Shown: in pieces, positions 33,965-45,015 of the stretch
Position numbering within the stretch: position 1 is the stretch's first letter
Layout of the letters: every line of letters starts with the position of its first letter
Source of the DNA: Tolypocladium sp. Sup5 PDA-1
Lineage: Eukaryota; Ascomycota; Sordariomycetes; Hypocreales; Ophiocordycipitaceae
Direction: 5' to 3'
Assembly: GCA_000750105.3 (NCBI GenBank)
Contig: JPHH03000045.1
Span: forward strand, 124,001 to 188,000
Length of the DNA stretch: 64,000 nucleotides
The notes under the pieces: model-generated
The model's database searches: none
What the model saw: only the letters and a program-made list of their open reading frames with translations
What the model was told of the DNA's origin: nothing
Translations under genes and position numbers: made by a program

Positions 33965-36900
33965 TAGTGTCTGGAGTGATGGTGCCGCACGGCTTTCGGA
34001 TGGCAGCCACAACGGGCAGATTGATGGCGTGAAACGACGACGCCCGCGACATGTCCGAGGTTTTGGCATTTCTTTCTACGGTTGTTTTCTGGCTGGCTTT
34101 GCCCAGGCCATATCCTCGTCCCAGGGCGGGAACAGTATAGAGAGGTCCAACAAGAAGGTGGTCACGAACCCCGGGGGGGCTGGAGCTTAGGAGTGTGGTG
34201 TATGATACTAATAGGAGACGTCTTGAATTGTGTGCTAGAGCGAGGACTGGTGCGTCGTGATGCTGCACTAGACGTGAAGATGTGCTTCCCGCCCCCTGTT
34301 GTGTAACTACTTCCTACGTACGTACTTACTCGTAAACGTGGCTGGGTGGCGCTGCGTCGTCGTGGAAGTCGAAAGGGCGGTTGGATGGACGCAGGGGCAG
34401 GTGAAGCCTCGGCTCCGGGCGGGCTGTAGCAGGTGATGTTGAGAAACAAGGCCGCACGAATACAAGTCCGTCGAGAAATGGCACAGACGAAGACGAGAAG
34501 CGATCTCATCACGGCGGCCCTGTGTGGTTAGTCACGGCAGGGTACTTTGTACGAAGTAGCGTGTAAGTGTAAGACACGGTGCTAGGGTCCCAGGGAGCCT
34601 TGTGGGATGGGTCCTGATTCTGAAGGAGAAGCAGGCTGCGTGGCAGACCGGGGAGCATCGGTCAGGAAACGGACGGCGGTTCGACCGAGGCGGCAGGCGC
34701 ACGCGCCGAGGGGGCGGTTTGGTCTTGCTCGCGAACTTTGCTTTGAGTCTTGACGTTTACGAGTATCTGGACTTGGTAAGTTCGTACGGACTATTAAACT
34801 AGTCCGTAGTCCGTACTCGTACTCCGCACTGTACGAAGAGATGCCGGTGGAGCAATCGACGGGGGTGGGCAGTGTGGCAGGTTGGCTCTCGCGAGTGAAC
34901 AAGGCCCCCCCCTGGGAATGCCTGGAGATGCCAACGGAACCTCGGTAACGTGGCACAGGTTGCGGGATGCTGAGGACTTGGCTGGGAGGGCAAAGTCCTG
35001 TCCAGTGTTCACGGACGGGGTTGTGCGGGCTCCGCTGATCGGAGGCCTGGACGGGTTGATAGCCATGCCTCCTACTCGAGATAGACAGATTCGTCGGGGC
35101 TGTCAGGCAGCAGAGAGCTGAAGAGGCGGCGAGAAACTTGAAAGTTGCGTCATGCAGGTGAGCACGGCCGCGGGTGACAACAAGTGAGATCGATTAGGGG
35201 TTGAGCTACGGACTAGAGGCCACCACGGCGGCCACCATCCCAAGTCGTGTCACAGGAATGGCAATGCCAGTGGGTGCCGGACGGTGATTTGGAGATAAAA
35301 CGCCAAGGACTTGCAAGTGTGCTGTGAGTGTTTGACTGACGCACTGCTCCGTAGTAATTTGGCCAGAAACACAGCCCAGTGAGTCGTCTGCGTCGTTGGC
35401 CGAGACGACGGACGACGGCAGAGGGTTCCGGAAACTCTAAATGACTTGATTTGGCCTTGGCCTTGGGGTTGTTTGGGCTAGAGCCGCCAGCGCTAGTCGA
35501 GCTACTGCGCATGCAATCCAGTAGGGACGCAATGTTTAGAAAGCGTGGTGTGGGCGATGGGTGATGATCCGGGGTCGGATCGCATGCTCGATGCGACTCT
35601 GCCTATGTGCAGGTATGCGGTCCATGGACGAGGCTGCTGCTAGCCCCAGTGCTAATGCACGGGACGTGGCAGCATGGCGGGGAGCCGAGGCACCTCTGTC
35701 GAGCGGCTCTGCTCTGCTCGTGGCTCTCTCTGCTCGTGGTCGTGACGGGTGCCCGTTTGATTCTCGCGGCGTTTGTCTGGATTCAGGCTGGGCTGGACAG
35801 AAGCCTCGAGTCATTGCGAGGCGCGCGGTGGATGGTGAGCGGCGAGCAAGTCACGCCGACGGACCACAATGCTGTCCCGGGTGGATGGACTCTCAGTCCC
35901 AGATGACAGAACAGAACCGCGACAGGGACGTCTGGCGGACGGACAGCGGGCCGCGAGCCCAGCAGAACGGGAGCCGGCAACGGCGATGGCACTGACCAGT
36001 GGCAGCAATAGGGCAGGGAGCCTAGGGAGGCGATGAATCAAGGTGAATCAATGAATGATGGGCTTCCCGCACGTCAAAGCGCGTGCGCAGGGGCGCGACC
36101 GCCTGCCATCGACGGCGGAGCCCAGAGATCCAGCCAAGCCAGCGGACGGACCATGGCACTAGTGGGCTCGCACTGTGGGCGATCTGGTTAAGTCAGGCCA
36201 GAATGATTTGGATCCCGTGGCTAGCGGGTTGCAGAGCCAGGGAATTTGAACGGACTACTCTGTACAGACGTACGGAGTACAGTACGGATAGACAAGGATA
36301 GGATGCTAATGCGACGCCCCTGAGATGTCGAGAAGGGGATAAAAGGCGAGAAGGAGAGGCTATTCTAATATTTTCCGTTTGTCCGTTGCATGTGAGATAT
36401 GTACGGGGGACGGGAAATATGTGCGTGTCTACTGAGTACGTACTAGTCCGTCATTCACGGTGAGATCAACAAGTTGCAAGGCAGAAGAAACGAAACCTCG
36501 CGCCACGTCCATGTACCTGAGGCTCCTTGAGGCTATGATGGACTTGTGAGCTGATGGGCGGGCCCGGCAGATGGACCTGCTGAGACAACCTAAGAGAGGC
36601 AGCCAGAAGAACCTACATGGGTTTTTTGCAATACTCGTACTCGCATACGGATGGCATGTAATAGTCCGTAGTCCGTACGTACAAGTCCTCGAGGCATCTC
36701 TGGCTGTGCTGCGGACTACGGACTACTTCGAACATACCTACCTACACTGTCACTACGCGGGGCAGTTGGCAAACCACAAGCATCACAGTAGACTTGGGCG
36801 AGCCAGGCGTAAACGAGCGGCCTGCAGGTGCCAGTCGGCTAGGTAGCGGGAGACATGGGATCCGTCGCCGCCGTCAGCGTGCGCCGGCCCGGGACGGCAC

Positions 36901-39900
36901 GAAGGACACGCGAAACGGCAGTCCAGCGGGTTGTGTATGAACTTGTGTGCATGGCCCGGGTGTCCATGTCGGAGTGTTAATGACCTGCCCTCCCTGCCTG
37001 CAGCCGCCTGCCTCTCCTTCTGCTCCTTTTGCTGCCCGTTAAAATTGTACGGACGAGCAGCGAGCCATGCCATGCTGTTTTGGCCGTGGTGTTGTCTCGC
37101 AACGCGTTTGCCCTCGGGCGTGTCCCCACGCTTCCCTCTCCAGTGGTTGGCTGGCTGGGGCGGGCAGGCAGGGGGGCCTGCGGATGGCATCATGGGTTAT
37201 GCTTGCTTGCTCGGATCAAATCAACAAGTCCAGGGCACGGGGAAAGGTTGCCATAAAAAGAACCTTTGTTTGGAGCCCTGGCCGGGGCGAGGACTCATCA
37301 ATGTCAGGGAGGCGAACTAGCTGCCTTGCCGAGCGTAACTTGCAGGTAGCTAGAAACACGGATGTATATGGAGCAAGGTATTCCGTACGGGATAATACAT
37401 TGCACGAGCAGATGCTTGGCTGGAGAGAGGCCGCGGGCGGTTGGTGGCTGTCATGGTGAAGCATGGCGAAGCAAGAGGCGAGCAAGGATATTGACAGTTC
37501 ATCTTGGCCGCAGTCTGGCATGTACGTAGACTTCCGGGCTGCAACGGCTGCATGGAGCAGACACGGCCAACAAAACAAGACTGGCCTCGGCAGTTGGGTA
37601 TCGACTGACAGCAGCCATGTTTTAATTAGCCGTTGCATGTGTTGGATGGCGGGTGCATGATCGTCCTCATGGGTGTGGCGTGGGCTGCCTGGATAGCTGG
37701 GTACGGAGTATTGGCCTTCGACATTGTTCCACGAGCGCTATTCGGACAGCCACCTTGCCGCAACTGCGCGTTGTGCGAAGTACGGAGTAGAGCGGGATAC
37801 CGATGTTTCCCTTACTGCCAGTCCTTTAAGTCCGGATGCCCGTCTCCGAGGGTTGCTGCTGCGTCGAGGTAGGTAGCGAGTACGTCCGTAGACGGCGTTC
37901 CGGTCGCATCGAGCAGTCAATCTCGTCCGGAGGACGCGGTGCCCCGTTTGTTGGCCTGCCGTTGACATGCGTCAATCAAGCAAACAAATGATCAGTCAAT
38001 CAATGGTCAATTCCATCCATTCATCCATCAGCCCCAACCCAGAGAAGAGCCCGCGACTCCGCGACTCCACGACCACAGTAGTCCGTACGAAGTACTTACT
38101 TGTGCAGCTGCAATTATGTACAAGTATTGGCCCACCGCCATGTCTCGCGGAGCCAGCCGGCACTGTCTCGCTAGCGCCAGGTGCGCTGTGCTGCGCAACC
38201 CCTCCACTCCCCAGCTTGCGCGACGAGGTTCCTGATCCAAGTACTGACTATCCGTAGTCCGTACGGGTACCGCGACTTCGGGAACCTCCCGTCCGTCACC
38301 TGAGGTGCGCCGCTGCAGATGCCTCCACGCCGCCATTGACCACTGAGAGCCGCCCCAAGCTGTAACTGCATCTCATGGCCAAACCTGAGGAGCACTAGCA
38401 ACGCCTCCAGCGGGGCGTCGTCGCTGAAGGTGCGCCATGGAACGCCCCAACAGCCGGCCGGGCGTGGCGGATGTGGCCTCGGCCCTGGCGAGGACCTCGA
38501 CGAGTCCAAGCAACCTCCATCGAGGTATTCGTACTGCCTGTCTTGGCCTCGATTGAGCCTGAGGAGAGCCGCACAAGCCGATGCCACAGGTGGCAGCACT
38601 TGGCACCTCCACTCCCCCATCGACCCTGGCGCATGGGGGCCCCTGGTACAGGTACATGCATGCCCGAGGGGCAGACTGGTTTCTCTGCCTCTGAGCGAGA
38701 TGGCCCCCCAAAACCGGCCGACTGCTAAACCCACCCAACCCACCCAACCCACCCGACATCGACAGCGCCCACCCTCCACCCTGGCAGTAGATCGGATCCC
38801 CGTCATCGTCCTCCGTGCCGTTCATCCAGCCATCCTTATCCTCGCGCCTCGCCAGTACCTTGCCTGTCCCTACGTCAATCAATCATCTTGTGCGACGACC
38901 GACGGCAGAGGTACGCGAATACTTGTACGTACTCGTACTCGCTATAGACATACCTACCTACAGGCATACAGACGTCTAGACAGCCACCCGCACGGCTCGA
39001 CACGACACGACGACGACGGTGCACCACTACTTACACGGGCGGACGCAGCGTCCCGCCATTGTCACTCCGACTCCGTTCCCGCATGCTCAAGCGTCTTGCA
39101 TCCCATCCAAAGCCTACCTACCTACGGAGTACATACAATAACATCCACACCCAGCCCACTGCCTCGCCGTCTGCCTCCGTCTCTCAGACTCGCACCCCTC
39201 GAGCTTCCATCTCCGCCAGCACGACTGACAAGCTTCGTTTCTGCAGCCTGTAAGGGGCCTCTCAACTGTCGGCAGTGCGCTGCAGGTGGCTCTGCAGGTG
39301 GCTCTGCAGGTGTATGGAATGCAAGGCATCTATCAGGTCGTCCTCCGCAGTGCCAACCACCGTGCCGTCCCGTCCCGTTGCAGCCGAGCAGGTCGCCTGC
39401 TCACCTCGTGCAGCGCAACGTCCCTTCGCTGGCCTCTCGCCTGTCACTGAACTCGGCTACGCGTCCCGTCAACGCCTCGCCGTTGCGCCGTTGCACCCGT
39501 GCGCCGTTGCCCAATCCCAGCCGTGGATTGTGCGACAGAGAACCGTCCCGTCGTCGCCATATCACTCTCCCTGCTGCCGTCGGCGCCTGCTCTGTATCCA
39601 TCCGTTGCCTACTCCTCCACTGGTTTAGAGGCTCCCACCGCCCGGCTCCTCTCTCTCACCTTACGGCCGACGTCTCACTGCGTGGGACCGACGCTTGTTG
39701 ATCATCCGACTCACCCTCTCGGAAACACGCCAATCGACGTTGTTCTACCTTGTCTTCATCATTTTAACCGCCTCTCAGCCATACACCTCCGACCCCCGTC
39801 GTCCTTGAGCAGGCACCTCGTCAAGTCCGAGGCTTGCCATTTCACGCAACACTGCGTAGGATATTAGTCCTCATTAACTGGGCCTTCGTTTCTCTCTCTC

Positions 39901-39941
39901 TTACAAGCACCGCTCCACGTCTGCCTTGACGTACGCTCGCC
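33965..39941. other. 6-kb gene-free region
   Basis: This is the longest stretch without a recognisable gene. Open frames, including 38430-39701 (423 codons), have a Pro/Arg/Ser/His-rich composition typical of translated non-coding GC-rich DNA. Seen: TACGGAGTA at 36271-36279, 37702-37710, 37781-37789 and 39123-39131, with many related TACTCGTAC/AGTCCGTA words around 34780-34830, 36660-36725 and 38925-38955. A C-rich tract with six CCC runs lies at 38730-38754, and CT-rich sequence at about 39540-39900 probably belongs to the leader of the Zn2Cys6 regulator. A non-coding RNA or an extended promoter is possible but unproven. Confidence 0.5.
38730..38754 (-). repeat. G-quadruplex-type repeat, six G3 tracts
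   Basis: The plus strand reads six CCC triplets separated by loops of 1, 2, 1, 2 and 1 nt, so the minus strand has six GGG triplets. This is a strong intramolecular G-quadruplex consensus. It lies about 1.2 kb before the start codon of the Zn2Cys6 regulator. Folding is inferred, not shown. Confidence 0.7.
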
Positions 39942-41985
39942 ATGGTCTATTGCGGCAAGCCCTCGAGGGGCTGCCAGATGTGCAGGACCCGCAGGATAAA
40001 GGTAGGGCACAGGTCAAGCAAGACCGTTCCGTTGAGGGCGCTTGTCCCTTTGTTGATAGCCCTGCTCACATCAATGCTTGCAGTGCGACGAGACAAAACC
40101 CACCTGCAACCAGTGCGCCAAGAGCCGACGGATATGTCCCGGCTACAAGGACGAGTTCGATCTGGTTTTTCGTAACGAGACTCAGGCCACCGAGAGGAGA
40201 GCGAGAAAGGCCAACAAGAAGGCCCTTGCCCAAAAGTACGCCAGAGAAGCAGAGTCGGGCGAGAGCTCTGGCTCATCAACATCTCCAGCTTCCTCGACCG
40301 ACACGTGCCTCATCCAAGCCACTCCGCAAGTCCCGATTGAGGACCAGGCGGCCTGCCACTTTGTCTCCAACTTTGTCCTCATCCCAAATCAAGGAAACGC
40401 CAGGGGCTTCATGGAGTTTCTCATCCCGCTCATGAAGATGGAGCATATCCCCCTGCACTTCAAGTTTGCCTTTGACGCCTGCGCCTTGGCGTCTCTCAAC
40501 AATCGGGTCGGCACCGGAAATGATTTCGAGAAGGAGGCTCTAGGAAAATACACAAAAGCCCTGTCCGCCACGTTTGCCGCCCTCCGGGACCCGGACGTCG
40601 CAAAGCAGGACGCTACATTGGCGTCCGTCCTGCTGTTGGGTCTATTTGAAAACATCACCGCCAGACAACTGGGTATGCTGGCCTGGGGCTCGCACATTGA
40701 GGGTGCCATCCAGCTTGCCAAAGCCAGGGGTCGCAAGCAGCTACGCACCAAGGTCGGCTTGGCCATGTTCATCGCCGTTCGAACCCAGATGGTCAGTCTA
40801 CCGCATCTTGTCCGTACTTCTCCGCAGCTCCGGCAATGCTAACACCACTCAACCTCCACAGATTATACACAGCCTGAGCACGTCAAAGACTCCGGTCATG
40901 GGCGCTGATTGGTGGATGCATGACACCGTTAGAGATGAGCACGCGTCTGAGTGCCAACGGCTCAACATCATCATTGGAGAGTTCCGAGCAGAGGCGAACC
41001 AGCTTCTCACCATGCCAAATCGCGCTGCTGACCACGTCGAAAAGGTGATTGACATGATAAAGAGGTGTCAGGCGCATGATCTGGCGTGTGCAAACTGGTC
41101 AAAGAATCTCCCCCCTTATTTCCAATGGAAGACTGTGGCCTGGGAGGACAATGTTCCCAATGGTGACTATACCAAGGCCGAGGTGTATCCCGGACGAGTT
41201 GACGCGTATCAAGATCTGTGGGTTACTAGCGTGTGGAACATGATGCGGTGCTCACGCATTGTCCTGGCCTCCATCATTGTCCGCTGCGCCGCCTGGATCT
41301 CCTCGCCAGTGGACTATCGGACGACACCAGAGTACGCAACTGCTGCCCGGACATGTGTCGATACCATCACGGACATCATCGCTTCGGTCCCCTATCAGCT
41401 CGGCTGGTTCTCGAAACGGAAAGATCTTCTCGAGCGAGCCGATTTCTCGACATTTGGATGCGGCGAGGAGGATGCCCAGAAAGGGTTGGGGGGCTACTTC
41501 ATGACGTGGCCGCTGGCCTGCATCCATGGCCAAGACTACATCACAGACTCGCAGCGGATTTGGGTCCAGGGTCGCCTCGAGTATGTCGGCTCTCAGCTTG
41601 GGGTCAGATATGCGCATATGTTGACTCAGGTACGGCCCCCTCGTCCGAGTAGCTGGCAGCCAAGCCTTGGTGTGCACCCGAGCTGACCGTGCCATTGTAG
41701 CTGAATGTACGGGTCCCTTCCATGCTCATCCGTAGGGACGGCCTGCTGGCCAACCCGTACCCCCAGGCAGAAGACTTCGAAAAGCTCCTGTCAGCGAAAA
41801 CGGCACCTCCGTCCGCGGGCTACACGATGAACCCGATACAGCAGCGAGAGGCGATGCAGAGGGAAACGATTCAACGCCAGACAGCCGAGCTAGTGAGCAA
41901 GGCCATGGGCACCTCAGGCAAGATCGACGAGTGGACAGCAAAGACGTGGCTGCAGCTGCAGCATCTCACGACGACGACAATCTAG
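39942..41985 (+). CDS. Zn(II)2Cys6 fungal transcription factor
   Basis: Four exons, 39942-40001, 40084-40791, 40862-41629 and 41701-41985, encode 606 residues. The binuclear zinc cluster is complete: Cys11, Cys14, Cys21, Cys28, Cys31 and Cys38 (C-x2-C-x6-C-x6-C-x2-C-x6-C). The first intron splits the cluster between Lys20 and Cys21, a common place in this family. A basic Arg/Lys/Ala stretch (about 55-75) and a Ser/Thr linker follow, then the helical fungal-specific regulatory domain (Fungal_trans_2 type; LASVLLLGLFENI, WGSHIEGAIQLAKARG). The target genes and pathway cannot be told; no biosynthetic cluster adjoins it. It stands alone after a 6-kb gene-free region, which may reflect an extended promoter. 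Confidence 0.93.
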
Positions 41986-42820
41986 CCCGCAAGCGCTGTG
42001 CGACGAAGCGGGTTAAGACGTGGCAGTCCCCCCCCCCCCTTTTCCCGGGCCCAATGCTTTTCCGGAATAGCGAATGTAAGCGCATGTAAGCGCATGTATG
42101 TATGTTTATGGGTATGCTTTTTGGCTGGTCTTGGTGGCGCTGTCGTCGGATATAACGGCGTCTTTTGTTGGTTACAAAGGCTCGGGAGCAAATCCAAGAG
42201 GGTTGACCCAAACGATTACCATCGTGGGCAACCGAAGCTTCATTGGCCCAAGCAGGGCTAGGCATGATACCTGGAGGAACTGGGGCGTTTGGGTAGCATT
42301 TGTGCACATCAGGCTCGGTATGAAATTTTGGGGATCGGGAGCGACTGTTTTATAATTCAAGTAGCACGAGAAGCTTCGGATGTCGCGGCGGTGTCCATCC
42401 CAGTGCAAGACTCTGGTTCAAAGCTGGGGTATCAGCCATATTGCACGTGAATGCTGTGCCGACACTTGATACCGGCAGTGTAAGGTGTTTTTGTGCTCTG
42501 CACGAGTTCTGACGGTCAAAGAATTGCGAGAAAGAATTCTCTTGATTCAATACAGCATATCCATGCTAGGATCGTGTCACTCAAAACAGGGCCATGTTCA
42601 ACCGAAACCGTGCCTTTGAATATGCAGGCTGTTCACCACTGTCAAGTACACAGTGTGCCGGAACTCCAGCCCAAAGCTCGACCCGTCGTCAATTCGTTAC
42701 TACTGGGCGGCCAAGCGCCGAGAGAGGTAGAGAGGGCTTCATCTTCGCAATCGTCTACACGGGGGCTCGCGTCGCCAACTCGGTGGTACATGAAGATATC
42801 CTTGCTGTGGATGCCGCTTT
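41986..42820. other. Convergent intergenic region
   Basis: The Zn2Cys6 gene and the small membrane-protein gene converge here over 0.8 kb. An uninterrupted run of about 11 C lies near 42030-42040. No gene is seen. Confidence 0.5.
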
Positions 42821-43354
42821 TTATTTCTTTCTCTTCTTGCTGGACGGGAGTTAGTTCGGTAGATCGGTCTGCGAACACCAGCCCATCGGGCCCAGGGGCA
42901 TCCTCCAAACTTACAGCGTCTCGTCCTCCTTGGAGTTGCCGAGGTTCCACGCCTTGACGACCCAGCTCTGCGTGGCGTCGACGTACTTTTCGTTCTGGAC
43001 GTGCTTAACGCCGACGCGCACGCCGTCCTTTGTGAAGACGACGTTCTTCTTGCCCATGCGCTCTGAGGCCGTCTCGCGGAACTTGTGGGCGGAGAGGTAG
43101 ACCTGGTAGAGGACCCAGCCGATGCCGGAGAGGATGATGAGGGCGATGACGAGGGGGAGGAGTTGTCTGCACGTGAGGCGAGGGTCAGCGAAACTGTTGA
43201 CGCGGTGGGAGGGGAGGGGATGGAATGGGGTGCAGCAGCGCAGAGCAGAGCAGAGGAGAGGAGCGGTCGATCGTGTGCGCCAGCTCTCGTGCGGCGCGCG
43301 CCGGCTGAATGGATGGATGGGCAGTTACCGGATGGTTGAGGAGCCGCGGGCCAT
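42821..43354 (-). CDS. Small single-pass membrane protein, conserved fungal unknown
   Basis: Three exons are inferred on the minus strand, 43354-43329, 43166-42915 and 42839-42821, giving 98 residues. A short N-terminus MARGSSTIR is followed by one transmembrane helix (about 10-31, LLPLVIALIILSGIGWVLYQVY) and a soluble tail with KKNVVFTKDGVRVGVK and YVDATQSWVVKAWNLG. I recall no named family. The first intron (162 bp) is required for the start. The last intron (42840-42914) has a strong GTAAGT donor, a CTAAC branch point and a CCAG acceptor; it replaces a stop directly after DETL by a 19-nt exon encoding five basic residues and a stop. If that intron is not removed the protein ends at 42911 with 93 residues. 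The helix followed by a basic C-terminus would suit an ER or outer-mitochondrial anchor. Confidence 0.8.
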
Positions 43355-45015
43355 TGTTGCGATGGAGGAGCTTGCTTGCGCGCGCGCGCAGGAGCAGAGG
43401 TGGCGGTTTGGGTATGTGTCGACAGTCGTGGGTTGGTTTTGCAGGAGAGAAGAAGGATTGCAGAATTGCAGGAGGCAAGCGTTTCGGCGATGAGGGACAC
43501 GTAGCCGATGGCGGGTACAGCTGCGGCAGCAAACGTCGGGTTCGACAGCGGGCGCGAGGACGGATGCGCTTCAAGCTACTCGTAGGGCCAGGTTAAGCAT
43601 CCAGGGAAGAGCTGAGGGTTTTGGAGGTTTATAGGGAGGAAAGATAAGGTCTGGTCCGTCGCCTGCGCCGAGCTGAACACCCGGAGCCGTCGCCGTACTT
43701 GTTGCGTTCAAGCCGGATTGGGGAATTTGCTACGGAGTACGGATACGGATACACCTACCTAGACGTGGGCCTGCAGGTGAGCCAACTGGCTGCATGTGCC
43801 TGCGTACTGCGCCGGTTGGCTGCCTCTGCTGAGTGCCAGTAGGGGGGCTTCCAAGGTTCCATATGTGGTGCAAGGGGTCGCGCAAATGACGGGAGCCAGC
43901 TGCGGACGAGGCAGTGCGGTCGCCAGAGGGCGCACAACGATGTGGCTCTAAACTGTGAATGGAGGCATCCCTTTGTTGGCATGTGCCTCGGTTTGCAACA
44001 GGCTTGTTGCCTGATCTAAATGATTCAACTCAGGCCTGTCACCTTGGCTGTCGCGCTACGCTTGACACGACGTTGAAGGAGGCTGCAATTCGTACATACA
44101 TCTGGATGCTCGTCTCAAGTTGGCTCTAGAAGCAACGTCGGGCAGATCTACGTACGCCGCGACAGATGGATCAATCAACGTGGAGCTTTGTTTCGTTTGC
44201 CTTGTTTCTGTCCCCCTGCGTCCGTCGTTCTGGAAAAGTACAGTATAGGTCGTAGCTGCCGGGATCAATGGTGGTGCCGGCCCGGGCGGCGTCTCGGCAC
44301 GACACACGAGGGAGGCCGATGATGAGTGGCGGAGGATGACGCTGGCAAGGCTGGCTTCCAGTCGTTGCCCTCCACTGTCGCCCAGATGGAGAATCGTGGC
44401 CAATTCCCCAGCCGCACGCATTGGCCGCTCCTCTGCACCTCTTTGTTTTCTTCTTTTGCAGCCTCATCTTGCCAACTTGTCCTCAGCCTTTGCACAGCAC
44501 ACAGCTCGAAAGGAGACACTCTGGTCATTGTTGACCGAGCCAAGTAAGGCCGGATGAGAAGAACAGCTGGCTGGAGCACTCGCGGACAGCTGGAGACCCC
44601 TCCTCTTGCTCCCCCCTCCATCATCCGTGCGTGGCTAGCAGGTCGGCTTATTAGAGGTACCTCACCCTAGACCGACGCGGCAGGCGGTGACCCGACTGGG
44701 AAGAGGACACACAGCAGGACCAACGACCGAGCTTCCTTGCTCTGCCAACCTCTCCACCAGCCCAAACCCCAGCTGCGTTACGCACCGCATCTCCGTCCTC
44801 GACCTCAACCTCATCCTCGTCCATCCCCACGACGGACACAACAACGCCAACGGCTTCTCCTCTCCCTACGGTCGCGGCCCGCCGAACCCGGCTCCCACTC
44901 GATCTCCTGACAACGCCTGCACTCGCGGCCGGGCTCGTCGTCTCCTCGCCTTCGCCGCCTCTCGATACCTCGTCCCTTGCGTCCTGTCCCTTCGGTTGCG
45001 CCGCCTCCTCCAGCC
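43355..45015. other. Divergent promoter region between the small membrane-protein gene and SEC24
   Basis: This is 1.7 kb with an alternating CG run at about 43378-43389, only some 25 bp before the small gene's start codon, and TACGGAGTA at 43731-43739. CT-rich sequence at about 44780-45010 is probably the SEC24 leader. Frames overlapping SEC24 in other phases (44687-45610) are shadows. Confidence 0.5.

Noticed and set aside
38430..39701. 423-codon open frame in the gene-free region
   Set aside because: Composition is dominated by Pro, Arg, Ser, His and Cys, no domain is recognisable, and it runs through simple repeats and leader-like CT-rich sequence. GC-rich DNA yields such frames by chance.
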